A stretch of 5,444 bases of DNA from an uncultured Porphyromonas sp. (GTDB lineage Bacteria > Bacteroidota > Bacteroidia > Bacteroidales > Porphyromonadaceae). Shown here one piece after another: positions 1 through 5,444 of this stretch. Every line of letters starts with the position of its first letter. The stretch's first letter is position 1. Below the pieces are notes generated by a model. It was not told the DNA's origin, ran no database searches, and saw nothing but the letters and a program-made list of their open reading frames with translations. The stretch spans positions 1 to 5,444 of the forward strand of contig CAMFNC010000124.1 of the NCBI GenBank assembly GCA_945965245.1, given 5' to 3'. The position numbers and the translations under genes are program-made.

Positions 1-2
1 CT

Positions 3-413
3 CTGGTAAGGGGGCTGAACCAACAAGTAAACAATCCTGATATCGCTCAAGCCATCGGTCATATCCGAAACACGGCACAGCAAATAGACCTGATGGCGGA
101 GGGAATGCGCAAAATGTCCACCAAAATTCCTCCCATTATCGACAAAATGGATAGACTTACCGATGATGCTTCGGTGGTGGCACAAAATCTTCGAGAGGCG
201 GATTTGAAACGCCTTATGGCTCAGTTGCAAGCCACGGTGGACAATCTACAAACCGTATCGCAGCAACTCAAGCAAAACGAAGGCACGGCAGGCAAATTGC
301 TCAACGACCCCACGCTCTATCACCGCATCGACAGCATAGCCTCCGGTGCCGAAAAATTGCTCAAAGACATCAAAGAAAATCCCTCTCGTTACGTGCATTT
401 TTCCGTTTTCTGA
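3..413 (+). CDS. MCE/MlaD-family lipid transport protein, C-terminal part (5' end outside window)
   Basis: Only the last 136 residues are visible; the reading frame is open from the left edge, so the start lies outside. MCE (MlaD-like) proteins are membrane-anchored periplasmic components of ABC systems that move lipids between the inner and outer membranes. The N-terminal MCE beta domain is not in the window. What is seen is the long helical tail, rich in Q, N, L and A, with coiled-coil-like spacing. It is followed by NEGTAGKLLNDPTLY and an end of the type KENPSRYVHFSVF. This combination is how Bacteroidota MCE proteins typically finish, so the family call rests on the tail alone. The stop codon lies 3 nt before the next start, which suggests co-transcription. 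Permease and ATPase partners, if linked, would be upstream of the window. Confidence 0.85.
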   Translation: MVRGLNQQVNNPDIAQAIGHIRNTAQQIDLMAEGMRKMSTKIPPIIDKMDRLTDDASVVAQNLREADLKRLMAQLQATVDNLQTVSQQLKQNEGTAGKLLNDPTLYHRIDSIASGAEKLLKDIKENPSRYVHFSVF

Positions 414-416
414 CCA

Positions 417-1421
417 ATGAATGAGAAAAAGCGAGTTTTCATCACCGGTGCCAATGGTTTCATTGGCCGATATTTAGTGGCGGAAGCATTGCGGCGGGGT
501 TACGTCGTTGATGCCGGTGTGCGCATCACAAGTTGTTTGGACGGGCTGGAGCATCCCGATATTACATTTGTGGAGATCGATTACTCTTCCGAAGAAGCGG
601 TTGCACAACTTATCAATAGTTATCCGAACAAGGCTCGCTCGCTGGTCATTCACAACGCCGGCATCACCAAAGCTCGAAGCAAAACGGAGTTTATCGAAAT
701 TAATGCTCGTCAAACCGAACGATTTGTGGGTGGATTGGCAGCATCGGACTTCCCGCCGGAACGTTTCGTGCTGATGAGCAGCATGGGCAGTTATGGACCG
801 CCGCCCCTGAACGACGAACCGCTCACGTGCCACCATCCGCAACATCCGACCAATGCCTACGGAAGGAGCAAGCTGTTGGCGGAAGAAGCGGTCAAAAAAT
901 CAAGCCTTCCCTACACCATCTTACAACCCACCGGTGTCTATGGGCCGGGAGATAAAGATTACCTGCTCAGCTATCGTGCCATTGCCCACGGCGTAGATTT
1001 CCTTTCCGGACGAACACCCCAGCAACTGACCTTCGTACATGCCGCCGATGTGGCTGCGGCAGCATTCTTCTTGGCAGAGCATCCACAAGCCGTAAACCGT
1101 TCTTTCATCATCAGCGATGGTCACACTTATACTGACATGGAATATGGCCGCATGGTGCAGCGATTGCTGGGCTTGCGTTTTGTTTGGCATTGGCGTTGCC
1201 CACTCCCTTTAGTGCGCTTTATTTGTGAGATAGGACAACTTTGGGGCAATCTGACCGGCCACCACACCGCTCTTAATCATGACAAATATGCCATCCTGCG
1301 CCAACGTAATTGGCGTTGCGATGCCACACCTCTTTTCGATTTAGGCTTTCAACCCCGATATAATTTGGAGAACGGCCTTGCGGAAACCATCCGGCACGCT
1401 CTCCAAAACCATTTACTCTGA
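417..1421 (+). CDS. NAD-dependent epimerase/dehydratase family protein (extended SDR)
   Basis: A complete 334-residue protein of the extended short-chain dehydrogenase/reductase superfamily, the usual length for the family. The Rossmann nucleotide-binding motif GANGFIG is at residues 11-17, followed by the acidic D56 region. HNAGI lies at about 79-83. The catalytic set is visible: SSMGSYG (S121/S122) and YGRSK with Y148 and K152. PTGVYGPGD (171-179) is the typical substrate-domain loop. No signal peptide or membrane segment is seen, so it should be cytoplasmic. The substrate cannot be read from sequence; nucleotide sugars, flavonoid-like or steroid-like substrates all occur in this family. 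The ATG at 417 is the only start that fits the 3-nt gap after the MCE gene and keeps the Rossmann strand intact. No Shine-Dalgarno is present, which is common in Bacteroidota. Pairing with an MCE gene allows a cell-envelope role, but that is inference. Confidence 0.9.
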   Translation: MNEKKRVFITGANGFIGRYLVAEALRRGYVVDAGVRITSCLDGLEHPDITFVEIDYSSEEAVAQLINSYPNKARSLVIHNAGITKARSKTEFIEINARQTERFVGGLAASDFPPERFVLMSSMGSYGPPPLNDEPLTCHHPQHPTNAYGRSKLLAEEAVKKSSLPYTILQPTGVYGPGDKDYLLSYRAIAHGVDFLSGRTPQQLTFVHAADVAAAAFFLAEHPQAVNRSFIISDGHTYTDMEYGRMVQRLLGLRFVWHWRCPLPLVRFICEIGQLWGNLTGHHTALNHDKYAILRQRNWRCDATPLFDLGFQPRYNLENGLAETIRHALQNHLL

Positions 1422-1426
1422 CATTA

Positions 1427-2533
1427 TCAGCGCCTGCGAAATCTGTGCAAGAGTATTGCTATTACCAATCCTGCCAAAAGTCCTGTGAACAAATAACTCC
1501 ATAAATGGTTTCTGCGCGAAACGGCTTGCAATTCTATGGGTCTGTCCATCACACCAAAACCCGAAACCTGCCACTTGAGTGTATCTCCCATATTCATCGG
1601 AGCATTGGTGGAAATCAGTCGTCCGGGCATCATCAGCCGATAATGTATCTTTTGCTCCAATAAATCGAAAATCTTATACTCAGGATAACCATCCTCATGG
1701 CGTTTCATCGCTCCATCCGGCTCCCAAAGACGTTCGAAAGCAGATGTGCCGTAATACTTCCGAAGAGCCGCACGCAAATCCATCGACATATCATCCGATT
1801 CACTCACACAGATAGCGCGGAGCGAATCTCTGTCCTGCCGAAGCCTTTCCAAAGAAATTTCACCGGCCACAGGCTGATAAGCACTCAGCAATGCCTGGTA
1901 AGAGTCCTCGAAGACATTGTCTTTGATCCAAACAATATATTTCCGTTCCAATTGATTGGTTACCTCTGCCGCTTCCCTGCCGGGGAGCCCCAATGTCAGA
2001 TTGGGCATACCCATAAACCAAAAGCCGGCTTCATCCGCAGTGAAGTACTTACCAATAGGTGTCGATAACTTTATCGCAGGGGTAATAAACCGCTGTATGA
2101 AATGATATTCGGTATAGAACCATCGGAACCGTTTATCCAGAACGACCTCTTGGCGCACATCGCCCAGCGGATGTGCCGATGAAAATTGCCCCTGTTCGTT
2201 CAGTTCGCGTGCCGACCGGAACCCACGTTCCATCAGCAAAGTCTGTTTGGTATCTGCGGATTTTCCTTGTCCGGCATTCGCTTGAGATATATCCAACGGT
2301 TTTATCGAACCATCCGGCATCACCACCTTACAGTTCCATCCGTCTTCGGTGCGCACAGGCCATTGGGTGCTGTCTGATTCCGAGAGTTTGTTCACATCGG
2401 TCTGCCATGCTATCTGTCGCACCATACTGCCGTCTGCTTTTACCCGTGTGGTCATGGTGCTTTCGGTTTCGCATCCACTCAGCAGCAGGAACACGCCGAG
2501 TAGATACATGGGGTGTCTGATTATTCTTTCCAT
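1427..2533 (-). CDS. Putative lipoprotein with C-terminal transmembrane anchor, last gene of sigma-factor operon
   Basis: I do not recognise a named family. With the ATG at 2533 the product has 368 residues and opens with a short basic stretch, a hydrophobic core and a lipobox LLSGC. Residue C21 would be the lipidated cysteine. The longer reading from 2626 would bury this signal peptide, so I reject it. The body is mostly soluble, with a repeated 'ADGS/PDGS' look near the start (about 34-80) and a KWQVSGFG stretch near residue 320. The end, about residues 345-362 (YLFTGLLAGLVIAILL), is a clear membrane helix followed by a basic tail HRFRRR. The protein is therefore apparently anchored at both ends, with the middle in the periplasm. 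This plan recalls LppM/DUF3153-type proteins, but similarity is only architectural. The start overlaps the upstream gene by 13 nt, implying translational coupling. It converges on the epimerase gene 5 nt away. Confidence 0.8.
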   Translation of the reverse strand: MERIIRHPMYLLGVFLLLSGCETESTMTTRVKADGSMVRQIAWQTDVNKLSESDSTQWPVRTEDGWNCKVVMPDGSIKPLDISQANAGQGKSADTKQTLLMERGFRSARELNEQGQFSSAHPLGDVRQEVVLDKRFRWFYTEYHFIQRFITPAIKLSTPIGKYFTADEAGFWFMGMPNLTLGLPGREAAEVTNQLERKYIVWIKDNVFEDSYQALLSAYQPVAGEISLERLRQDRDSLRAICVSESDDMSMDLRAALRKYYGTSAFERLWEPDGAMKRHEDGYPEYKIFDLLEQKIHYRLMMPGRLISTNAPMNMGDTLKWQVSGFGVMDRPIELQAVSRRNHLWSYLFTGLLAGLVIAILLHRFRRR

Positions 2534-2958
2534 AATCTTTGAGATAAGTATGATTGTATAAGTTGTTTTTCGGAATGCGTATAATGCTCCAATAAGTAGG
2601 TTCTGACACACGAAGCATCCGAACAATTACCCTTGGCCTCTTTCAGTAATTGGGTCTGTCGGATTTCCACAGCTGCATTCATGGAGGGTAATACCATCGT
2701 GGGCTGAACTGCCATGTGCCACAAAGCAAACGCCATGATACAGACTGCAGTCGTCTGACCACAGAGCATGGGCAGAATATGCCGTCGCAGGTGAAACGAC
2801 CATCGCTCTGGTTGCCCTTCGTAGTCAAAAATCACCCGGCTCATTACCACCGGGATTACAGAGGGGGGTGCGCTCGACTCATCCTCCCATTGTCTTACTT
2901 TGCCGGCAAATTGCCTGATTTTGTCTTCTTTCATTTTCTGCACTTCATTAGAAATCAT
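2521..2958 (-). CDS. Single-pass membrane protein, candidate anti-sigma factor or sigma partner
   Basis: A 145-residue protein of unknown family. Residues 1-59 are charged and likely cytoplasmic. Residues about 60-83 (ILPMLCGQTTAVCIMAFALW) form one membrane helix. Residues about 84-145 would be periplasmic and contain a close cysteine pair, C112 and C117 in NCSDASC, that could form a disulfide. Position directly after an ECF sigma gene, an N-in topology and an 11-nt overlap with the sigma stop are what one expects of an anti-sigma factor. However, the zinc-binding HxxxCxxC signature of ZAS-type anti-sigma factors is absent and the N-terminal domain is short, so the role is inferred from context. 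The ATG at 2958 is chosen for the overlap; an in-frame ATG at 2934, 13 nt after the sigma stop, is a real alternative and would drop eight residues. Confidence 0.75.
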   Translation of the reverse strand: MISNEVQKMKEDKIRQFAGKVRQWEDESSAPPSVIPVVMSRVIFDYEGQPERWSFHLRRHILPMLCGQTTAVCIMAFALWHMAVQPTMVLPSMNAAVEIRQTQLLKEAKGNCSDASCVRTYLLEHYTHSEKQLIQSYLSQRLWKE

Positions 2959-3481
2959 ATCGGGTCAGCAACGTACGCACTTTGCGCCGTGCTACATAGA
3001 GATTGGCTTTTACCTGAATGGTATTCTGCCCCACGATGGAGGCTATCTCGCGCAGTGATTTCTCCTCGATATAAAAGAGCGAGAAAATCATACGCTGCCG
3101 CATAGAGAGCATACACATCACCTTACGAAGCAGGGCTACAGTTTCCTGCCGCTCCAAATCCGTATCGGCACTACCATCAGCCATGGGTTCCACCACTTCA
3201 TTCGCATCCGTGCCACGACGTTTGCTCCGGCGCAGAGCATCCATGCAATAGTGACTCAACGTGCAGTATAGCCATGTGCTCACGGCATCGGAGTGCAAGT
3301 CTTCGAAGTGCAGCCATGCCGCCAAAAATGTATCTTGCACCACATCCGCAGCATCGGTATCTGCATCCTGCAAGATGCGAGCAGCGTAGCGCAGCAATCC
3401 CTGTTCATGGCGCAGCATTGTGGTTTCGAAGCGCTTCCGTAAATCTGCACGGGCAGATGGGTCTGTTGTATGGAATGTCAT
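2948..3481 (-). CDS. ECF-type RNA polymerase sigma factor (sigma-70 family)
   Basis: A 177-residue protein with the two-domain layout of group 4 (ECF) sigma factors, which direct RNA polymerase to a small regulon in response to an envelope or stress signal. Region 2 spans about residues 17-88 and includes DVVQDTFLAAW (2.2 core-binding helix) and STWLYCTLSHYCMDALRR (2.3/2.4, -10 recognition). A poorly conserved acidic linker follows (91-112). Region 4 spans about 115-172, with MRQRMIFSLFYIEEKSLREI and a helix-turn-helix ending in VKANLYVARRKV that reads the -35 element. I prefer the ATG at 3481, preceded by a purine-rich AGAAAG; a GTG at 3514 in the same frame would add 11 residues outside the domain. 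The gene heads the three-gene operon. ECF operons are often autoregulated, but I saw no convincing -33/-7 promoter upstream. No C-terminal extension is present. Confidence 0.92.
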   Translation of the reverse strand: MTFHTTDPSARADLRKRFETTMLRHEQGLLRYAARILQDADTDAADVVQDTFLAAWLHFEDLHSDAVSTWLYCTLSHYCMDALRRSKRRGTDANEVVEPMADGSADTDLERQETVALLRKVMCMLSMRQRMIFSLFYIEEKSLREIASIVGQNTIQVKANLYVARRKVRTLLTRYDF

Positions 3482-3546
3482 CTTTCTGTTTCGGAACTGA
3501 TATTCAAGTCTCACATCTTATAAACGACTGAGAAAAGAAAAGGTCG

Positions 3547-3592
3547 AAAAAACAATCCCTCTTGGGGCAAAAAACACCAAGAGGGATTGTTT
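3547..3592 (-). terminator. Strong intrinsic terminator after mscL
   Basis: A perfect 16-bp inverted repeat, AAACAATCCCTCTTGG at 3550-3565 against its complement at 3577-3592, with an 11-nt loop. Read on the minus strand, the stem is followed by a run of T that extends to 3547 (six T in all, then CG). On the plus strand no T-tract follows, so the terminator works for mscL transcription, 25 nt past the mscL stop codon. It separates the channel genes from the sigma-factor operon beginning at 3481, which must therefore have its own promoter in the roughly 65 nt between. Confidence 0.9.
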
Positions 3593-3617
3593 GAGATGGG
3601 AATATGCAAAAGAATAA

Positions 3618-4034
3618 CTACCGTTTGCGCAATTCGTCCCGTATTTCCTTGAGCAATGCAATATCTGCGGGGTCGGGAGCCGGTTCGGCCGGAGCTTCCT
3701 CCTGCTTCTTGCGCAACTTGTTCATGCCTTTAATCATCAGGAAGATGGCCAGAGCCATCAAAACGAAGTCCACGATGGTCTGAACGAACATACCCCAATT
3801 AAGTGTAACGGCCGGGGTAACGATTTCTGCTCCATTCATCACAGCTTCACGAAGCACAATCTTGGAGTCTGTAAAGTTGGAACCAATCAGAAGCCCCAGA
3901 GGGGGCATCAACACATCGTTTACAAACGAAGTAACGATTTTACCGAATGCACCGCCGATAATAATACCGACAGCCATATCCATCACATTACCCTTGAGGG
4001 CAAATTCCTTGAATTCTTTTACAAAATTTGACAT
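3618..4034 (-). CDS. mscL: Large-conductance mechanosensitive channel MscL
   Basis: A 138-residue MscL, typical length. MscL forms a homopentameric inner-membrane pore that opens under membrane tension to release solutes on sudden hypo-osmotic shock. The N-terminal amphipathic helix (MSNFVKEFKEFALK) leads directly into the family signature KGNVMDMAVGIIIGGAFG (residues 14-31), which begins TM1; TM1 continues to about residue 46. A periplasmic loop (about 50-78) is followed by TM2 (about 80-103). After a Pro/Ala/Glu-rich linker comes the C-terminal bundle helix DIALLKEIRDELRKR (124-138). All the main parts are intact. The ATG at 4034 is preceded by a purine-rich AAAAAAAGAAGAA. It lies 105 nt downstream of corA on the same strand and ends just before a strong terminator. 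Confidence 0.98.
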   Translation of the reverse strand: MSNFVKEFKEFALKGNVMDMAVGIIIGGAFGKIVTSFVNDVLMPPLGLLIGSNFTDSKIVLREAVMNGAEIVTPAVTLNWGMFVQTIVDFVLMALAIFLMIKGMNKLRKKQEEAPAEPAPDPADIALLKEIRDELRKR

Positions 4035-4087
4035 TTCTTCTTTTTTTAATTAGTTTGCAGTTATGAAAAGAACAATCTATATATATA

Positions 4088-4109
4088 ATTAACCTTTCCA
4101 AGGGTTAAT
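4088..4109. repeat. Imperfect palindrome in the corA-mscL gap
   Basis: Two 10-nt arms, ATTAACCTTT (4088-4097) and AAGGGTTAAT (4100-4109), separated by CC and matching except at one position. A smaller dyad, TGGTT-C-AACCA, adjoins it at about 4109-4119. They lie 31 nt past the corA stop and about 54 nt before the mscL start. It could be a weak terminator for corA, although no T-tract follows on the minus strand (TATATATATAG instead), or a protein-binding operator for mscL. The near-zero loop fits an operator better than an RNA hairpin. Function is unknown. Confidence 0.35.
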
Positions 4110-4139
4110 GGTTCAACCAATTTACATTTATTTTTCGTA

Positions 4140-5063
4140 TTAGAACCATTTGATGCGCCGGAAGTAGTAAAACAGAGCGATGGAAAGCATCAGAGAAAAA
4201 ATCAGAATACCCGGAAAGGCCAATGGACTGTTGCTGAAGAACAACGGTACGTTCATACCATACAAACTGGCTACCAGCGTAGGCACCATCAATACTATGG
4301 AAATGCTGGTCATACGCTTCATCACTGTGTTCAAGTTATTGCTGATAATACTGCCGTATGCCTCCATCATACTACTCAAAATACCGGTATATATCTTCAC
4401 CGTATTCTGCGCCTGCCCCAGCTCGATGCGCACATCGTCCACCAGCTCCGGATCCACATTCGAAGCCATGTTCATGGGGCGGAGTCGCTCCAGCATAGCC
4501 TCATTGCCTTGGATAGAGGTAGAGAAATAGACCAACGCCTTCTGCAATCTCATCAGACGCAGCAGATCTTGGTTCTTGACACTCTTTTCCAATGCCGATT
4601 CCGCCGATGCCACCTCTATATAAATAGACTTCAAATACGTTTGGAACCAAACAGCGGAAGAATATATGAGGCGGGTAATGAATCCGGCAGTACTGCCGAA
4701 GTTGATGCCCTTGCGTCTTACATGCCTGATAAAATCGGGCAGCATCTGCGATTTCTTATAGCATACCGTCACGATGCACCGATTACTGGCAATGATACCA
4801 AGCGGCACAGTCATATAAGGTGCGGCAGAATTGTTACTCTCTATGGGGATACGGAGGATGGTGAGTTGCCAATCGTCTTCATGTTCGGTGCGGGGTCGTT
4901 CATCAGTGTCGGCAATGTCCGACAGAAATTCGGCCGGTACGCCGAGCGTTTCGGTTAGATTTACAAAATCGTCTTCGTCCGGGCATTCCACATGCACCCA
5001 GCAGCAGGTCTTGAACTCTTCGAGTACTTCCAAGCCCGTGCCAAAATCCAAGTAAGTGGTCAT
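4140..5063 (-). CDS. corA: CorA-family divalent cation (Mg2+/Co2+) transporter
   Basis: A 307-residue protein of the CorA metal ion transporter family, which forms a pentameric inner-membrane channel for Mg2+ and some Co2+/Ni2+ uptake. The cytoplasmic N-terminal domain is acidic early on (CPDEDD, DIADTDERPRTEHEDD, about 28-64), where regulatory metal sites are found in the family. A long helical stalk region follows (about 130-250). TM1 is about 252-268 and ends in the diagnostic YGMN motif (GMN at 269-271, within PTLVASLYGMNVP). TM2 is about 283-301, followed by a basic C-terminus FRRIKWF, as usual for CorA. The ATG at 5063 has an AAGGA-like element 11 nt upstream (5075-5079), a relatively good ribosome-binding site for this phylum. 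A long structured leader precedes it. Substrate range cannot be told from the motif alone, as zinc exporters share it. Confidence 0.95.
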   Translation of the reverse strand: MTTYLDFGTGLEVLEEFKTCCWVHVECPDEDDFVNLTETLGVPAEFLSDIADTDERPRTEHEDDWQLTILRIPIESNNSAAPYMTVPLGIIASNRCIVTVCYKKSQMLPDFIRHVRRKGINFGSTAGFITRLIYSSAVWFQTYLKSIYIEVASAESALEKSVKNQDLLRLMRLQKALVYFSTSIQGNEAMLERLRPMNMASNVDPELVDDVRIELGQAQNTVKIYTGILSSMMEAYGSIISNNLNTVMKRMTSISIVLMVPTLVASLYGMNVPLFFSNSPLAFPGILIFSLMLSIALFYYFRRIKWF

Positions 5064-5088
5064 ATTATGGGGTTTCCTTTATTTTTTT

Positions 5089-5222
5089 GGTTGTACATTG
5101 CTGTAACCTTCGCCACAATCAGCTATACGCACTCCCTAATCAAAGGGAGAAGCGTGGGAAACACACCATCAAAAGAATGAAATCAGCAAGATGAATTTGT
5201 GTGTAACGATGCGACTGTGGCA
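5089..5222 (-). ncRNA. Candidate structured 5' leader of corA (three-way junction plus hairpin)
   Basis: Folding by eye on the minus strand gives four helices. P1: 5212-5222 pairs with 5111-5121, 11 uninterrupted pairs (8 Watson-Crick, 3 G.U). Pa: ACACAC (5204-5199) with GTGTGT (5166-5161), then a 5-nt bulge and CATC (5193-5190) with GATG (5170-5167), loop 19 nt. P2: ACGC (5155-5152) with GCGT (5130-5127), a 2x1 internal loop, then CTCCCT (5149-5144) with AGGGAG (5137-5132), loop TTGATT. P3: GGTT and ACA (5108-5102) pair with TGT and AACC across a GCAA loop, with a 2-nt bulge at 5093-5094. P1, Pa and P2 form a three-way junction. The three G.U pairs in P1 would be A/C mismatches on the plus strand, favouring the minus strand. 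It lies between a plausible promoter and the corA ribosome-binding region. I recognise no known riboswitch class; M-box sequence features are not seen. Confidence 0.45.
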
Positions 5223-5290
5223 GGGCCACGGTTCTTTTCACTCGGAGGGATTGAGTCGTCCATACATTTACACATTTTGGTTTACGAGTG

Positions 5291-5320
5291 CAAAAGTAAT
5301 AAAAAAACATGAGTACGAAA
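5291..5320 (-). promoter_or_regulatory. Candidate Bacteroidota-type promoter for corA
   Basis: On the minus strand TACTTTTG (5298-5291) fits the Bacteroidota -7 consensus TAnnTTTG exactly. Upstream, TTTC (5320-5317) is one base from the -33 TTTG element, at a spacing of 18 nt where about 19-21 is usual. Transcription would start near 5287, giving a leader of about 220 nt before the corA ATG. The -7 match is good and the -33 match only fair. Confidence 0.45.
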
Positions 5321-5379
5321 TAACAGCCATAAATTCAATACAAAATGTACAAACGTAAGCAAGCCGGGTGCACACGCCG

Positions 5380-5410
5380 AACACAAGGGCGTTTAACCCA
5401 TTTCTGTGTT
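5380..5410. repeat. Inverted repeat near the right edge
   Basis: AACACA (5380-5385) pairs with TGTGTT (5405-5410) and an inner GGG (5387-5389) pairs with CCC (5397-5399), leaving unequal internal loops. No T-tract follows on either strand, so it is not a convincing terminator. The surrounding 5299-5444 is AT-rich with no supported gene; it probably contains upstream or 3' sequence of a gene beyond the window. Confidence 0.25.
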
Positions 5411-5444
5411 TCAAAAAAATCTAATACAAATTGATTTCATTTTA

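Noticed and set aside
474..845. Open frame of 123 codons on the minus strand.
   Set aside because: Antisense to the Rossmann and catalytic part of the epimerase gene, which is clearly coding.
1697..2068. Open frame of 123 codons on the plus strand.
   Set aside because: Antisense shadow of the lipoprotein gene; low-quality sequence with no recognisable features.
2534..2626. Upstream extension of the lipoprotein gene to 2626.
   Set aside because: It would bury the signal peptide and lipobox behind 31 residues and overlap the preceding gene by over 100 nt; the ATG at 2533 is far more likely.
2721..2781. A zinc-type anti-sigma motif (HxxxCxxC) in the 145-aa membrane protein.
   Set aside because: The closest stretch, around H60 to C73, has H and C at the wrong spacing and lies inside the membrane helix.
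2716..3105. Open frame of 129 codons on the plus strand crossing two genes.
   Set aside because: It spans the antisense of both the sigma gene and its neighbour; the opposite-strand genes have domains and coupling, this does not.
4509..4958. Open frame of 149 codons on the plus strand.
   Set aside because: Fully antisense to the well-supported corA, with composition reflecting corA codons; no domain recognised.
5067..5180. Plus-strand 37-codon frame from ATG 5067 with a hydrophobic start (MGFPLFFWLYIAV), antisense to the corA leader.
   Set aside because: No ribosome-binding site or promoter is seen; the hydrophobicity comes from a T-rich tract complementary to the A-rich corA leader; the region is better explained as structured RNA on the other strand.
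5064..5290. M-box (ykoK) Mg2+ riboswitch, SRP RNA or 6S RNA in the corA leader.
   Set aside because: None of the conserved sequence blocks I know for these RNAs is visible, and the three-way junction differs from their folds; a covariance-model search would settle it.

Overview
The window looks like chromosomal DNA from a member of the Bacteroidota, most likely the order Bacteroidales. The protein types (a Bacteroidota-style MCE protein tail, an ECF sigma operon, MscL, a short CorA) point there. So do the weak or missing Shine-Dalgarno sequences and a TAnnTTTG-type -7 promoter element. I cannot name the species. There are seven genes and no sign of mobile elements, CRISPR arrays, tRNA or rRNA.

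Positions 1-1421, plus strand: the C-terminal part of an MCE/MlaD-type lipid-transport protein, cut by the window edge, is followed after only 3 nt by a complete NAD(P)-dependent epimerase/dehydratase-like protein. The two probably share a transcript.

Positions 1427-3481, minus strand: a compact three-gene operon read from right to left. It encodes an ECF-type sigma factor (2948-3481), a single-pass membrane protein of unknown family in the place where an anti-sigma factor usually lies (2521-2958), and a lipoprotein with an additional C-terminal membrane segment (1427-2533). The genes overlap by 11 and 13 nt. The operon converges on the epimerase gene with only 5 nt between the two stop codons.

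Positions 3547-5063, minus strand: corA (4140-5063), a 2-TM divalent cation channel, lies upstream of mscL (3618-4034), a large-conductance mechanosensitive channel. A strong intrinsic terminator (3547-3592) after mscL insulates the sigma operon.

Positions 5064-5444 contain no convincing gene. On the minus strand, upstream of corA, there is a Bacteroidota-like promoter at about 5291-5320. It is followed by a leader of roughly 220 nt that can be folded by hand into a three-way junction: an 11-bp closing helix, two arms of 10 bp each, and a separate GCAA-capped hairpin just before the ribosome-binding region. Alternative pairings exist within it. It resembles no metal riboswitch I recognise and is the best candidate here for something undescribed. 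The second candidate is the sigma, membrane protein and lipoprotein operon, whose last two products I cannot assign to a family.
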